This document shows, in pieces, positions 61,130-64,000 of a stretch of DNA of 64,000 bases; positions within the stretch are counted from its first letter, which is position 1, and the number at the start of each line of letters is the position of its first letter. The notes beneath the pieces were generated by a model. The model ran no database searches. It had not been told where the DNA came from and saw nothing but the letters and a program-made list of their open reading frames with translations. The stretch spans positions 7,117,261-7,181,260 of the forward strand of contig NC_041002.1 in NCBI RefSeq assembly GCF_004193775.1, in the 5' to 3' direction. A program made the translations under genes and the position numbers. The DNA comes from Glycine soja (taxonomy: Eukaryota; Streptophyta; Magnoliopsida; Fabales; Fabaceae).

Positions 61130-62923
61130 AAAAAAAAAAGAGTATGAAACGATTTGTTTAAAAGTTTGGCTTAATATGTTTTTGACAGTAGCTAATATAT
61201 TATTTTTTTAGTTTACTGCGAAAAAACTTTTTATTTTATTATTTAAAATTTTCAAATTTTTACTTTTGATATGTGACGTTAGTTTAAATTCATTAAATGA
61301 TGAGATGATATTTTATTAATTTGTCATATCATTATTCAATTAAAAATAAAAATTTAAAAATATTAGATAATAAGATAAAATAAAATAAAATTTTTTAAAT
61401 AGTAAACTGAAAAAATATATTACATGTAAAAAAATGTAAAAAAATATATTTAAGTCAAAAAAATTTATCACTTTTTTCTCAAGAAAATACTAATTAATAA
61501 TTACTAACGATTGTTAATTCAGGTATTATATATTTTATTTCTTTTAAATAAAATTTTAACTTGGAGTTTTACATGTTTACAATTTCCGAAAATAGTTTAT
61601 GTATTATTATTTAATCATAAATTGTCATGAATACATTATTTTTATAATAATTTTCTTAAAAATTGAATTAATAATTTTATTTTTAACAATTGATATTGTA
61701 AAATATTTTATATTGACAAAGAAATTAAATTCAGAAGATTTTCTATTTTATTATTACAAATAAATGTTTTCAATTTAAACCAATTGTGTCCATTAATCTT
61801 GGATAAAGTTAAAATAAAATATTAATAATCAAACCCAAAATATAGAAGAGAAAATCTTTAATGGGAAGATAGCAAAATAAAATGATTTTGAACGTTTAAA
61901 GTATAGAATTTTTTTTCCCGTTAAAAAAAAGTATAGGATTTTTTAAAGAAAGTAACCAATAATAATGAATGTGTGATGATTCGATTAGAACGGATATCAT
62001 AATAAAACATGTTGATAGAAGAAAAATGAACTAATGCATATTAACCTTTTATGACGTGATTAGTTCTGCACTATTTTTAGATTGAGATTTATTATCCTGC
62101 ATGAAAAGTTTTGTACAAAAACACTACGAATAAATTTGCAAACAATAATTGGATGAAAGAAGAAGATGTACAAGATGGTTAACATAACCGTTATGATAAA
62201 ACATTTCACTTAATTTTTAATTTTTTAGCATTTTTTTTATCATGTTAACGGCTAACTTTTTATATTTTTTCTCATTTTTATTTTAATATATTTATCAAAT
62301 TTTATAATTATCATTTAAAAAATCATGATTTTGTTATTATTTTACATTTTTCATGCAATAATTAATTTTATTAAAGATAATAAATTTTCGGCTATCACAT
62401 AACTTTTTAATTTTCAATTAACTTTTTAGTTAATTTTATCAAATATCATTGAATAGAATTTATACAAAAACATAATTCCATTTTAGATTTGATGACATTT
62501 TTTCCTTTTTATATAATCATTATAATGTACAAGACTAATATATGATAGTGATAAAAAACATAATTTATTTCTTTTCAAGTGAGAAAAACGTGATTAGAGT
62601 TTAAATTGGATTAGAACGAGTTTTTCAATGAGAGAAAGGTTCTACCACATTAATAAAAGAGTAAATATTCATTTTGATTTCCAAAAGTATAAAGCAATGA
62701 CAATTTGGTTTATGAAACAGAAATTCGAATTTAGTTTTTAAATGTGCAATAAATTAATCTTACAATTAACTCTTTTCCTTTAATGTTAATATTTTTGCCT
62801 ATATAACATGTGACCTCCCTATGTGACAATCCATGTGTACAAATAAGATGTCACGTCATTGATGACTATATTGGACTAATATGCTAATATGTTTATTATG
62901 GACTACAATGTTAGTATTCAATG
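61128..62923. other. AT-rich intergenic DNA
   Basis: No gene, RNA or clear element was recognised. It is extremely AT-rich and ends at the terminus of the second Copia-like LTR. Confidence 0.5.
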
Positions 62924-64000
62924 TGTAAAGACAAATATCACAAGATAGAGGTTGAATTGTGATTTTCATTAAATTTAAATCATTTTTGTAAACAACAAAG
63001 TTATCGGTTAATGAAGTATGGCTTAAGAAAATAAATATCAAACTATTGCAAAACGAATCAAATAGTTTCAAATCTTTTAAAAACAAATAAGAGTTTTTCA
63101 AAAGCGAAAATTAAATTCAAATCCTAGGTCAGTTCAAATAACAGAAGAGAAAATAAACAGATTAAGACACATGAAATTTATATTGGTTTGTCTCAACCAC
63201 CCAAATTACATCCAATTCTTGAGAAACCACCAAGTTTCACTGATTTCAATATGTTACCAGTATTGTCATTACCACTTTTGGCTCTTTAACTTAAGTTTTA
63301 CACAAAATTTGTTACGACCAGTATTTTTTGTCCTATCAAGTCAGTGTTGACTCTTGCACAAATAAGAAGTTTTGTTGATTTGATTTGCACAATGACTAGT
63401 ACTCTATTGTCTTATAGATGAGTAAACAATGTCAACATCGAGTCTTTTCTCTCAAGATAAACAAAGTACTCTCAGAGTTTTTCTAAACTTTACAAGAATT
63501 TACATAAAGAGCTTTTCATAGAAAGAATTTGAATAATGAGTGCTTCAAATCATACTTCATGTCTTCAAAACTTCTGGTATTTATATGTCTCCAATCAAAT
63601 ATCCATTGTCTCTAAACGGACACATTTTCTCTCTTATGTTTGTGTCGAAAGAATGTGATCGTTGGGGGCATTAAATGCATGTACTTCTTAATGCTGAGAA
63701 ACCACTCTTCGTCGTTGGCGTGTTGCACACTACAACACGAAACCAATTCTTTTTGTTTTAAAGCAGGTTTGTGCAACAAAACTCTTCTTTTGATGATGAT
63801 TGAGGAATTTCAGAATTTTTCTTCATTTATTCTTTATACGATTCAATAGATACTAGGAGAATATCTTCAAAACAGATCTCAGACACAAAGTATTAAATGA
63901 AGTCTTAAATGTCATTTTTATTGTCATATCGGATCATGATTCCATGTTGTTATCATCTAAACCATCAGACAACAAACTTATCGAAACATGTTTTGATAGC
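62924..64000 (-). mobile_element. Copia-like LTR, inverted copy, cut by the window end
   Basis: Matches 3536-4627 in reverse orientation over its whole visible length (about 75% identity by eye). It ends in TTTACA at 62924 on the minus strand; its start lies beyond 64000. TATAAATA at 63586-63579 (minus) occupies the same place as the TATA box of the first copy. No PBS lies beyond its 3' end, so it is a solo or 3' LTR. The frames at 62856-63101 and 63640-63849 are LTR sequence. Confidence 0.65.

Overview
The window is plant nuclear DNA. It is very AT-rich, its genes have GT-AG introns, and it carries plant-specific gene families (a DUF863 protein, an E/E+ class PPR protein and the chloroplast Clp adaptor ClpF) among many plant transposon relics. 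Repeat style and protein similarity suggest a legume, probably Glycine. That organism call is inference from memory; nothing in the sequence proves it.

Layout. 1-35.6 kb is a gene desert of stacked mobile elements: a Copia-like solo LTR (3.5-4.6 kb), an insertion whose empty site survives in a nearby paralogous repeat (10.26-10.90 kb), a 300-bp inverted-repeat pair (14.5-15.5 kb), a nearly intact hAT transposon with TIRs, TSD and one frameshift (15,588-18,800), several MITE-like elements (25.1, 27.8 and 28.7 kb) and a TRIM retroelement with a perfect 5-bp TSD (33,168-33,589). 35.8-42.0 kb holds a DUF863 gene on the + strand, with a uORF-rich leader and a 1.9-kb 5'UTR intron. 42-52.7 kb is again repetitive: a decayed Ty3/gypsy integrase followed (in element orientation) by 13 units of a 134/135-bp satellite-like repeat, and then four copies of a ~350-bp repeat. 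52.7-55.2 kb is an intronless PPR gene on the - strand. 57.8-60.6 kb is an eight-exon ClpF-like gene on the - strand. 61-64 kb is AT-rich and ends in a second Copia-like LTR, inverted relative to the first.

The three host genes are not an operon. The DUF863/PPR pair resembles the adjacent Arabidopsis loci At1g69360/At1g69350, so their linkage probably reflects conserved microsynteny that repeats have stretched. The PPR protein probably acts on organellar RNA. The ClpF-like protein probably delivers substrates to the chloroplast Clp protease. The DUF863 protein is of unknown function and carries several DLN-type motifs.

The most unusual signals are: (i) the retroelement-linked tandem array, whose monomers each encode three consecutive stem-loops and follow a partial A-B-C higher-order order; (ii) the ClpF gene, which has ACG where its start codon would be expected and tandem acceptors 5 nt apart at its last exon; and (iii) the hAT transposase, broken only by one extra T in a homopolymer.
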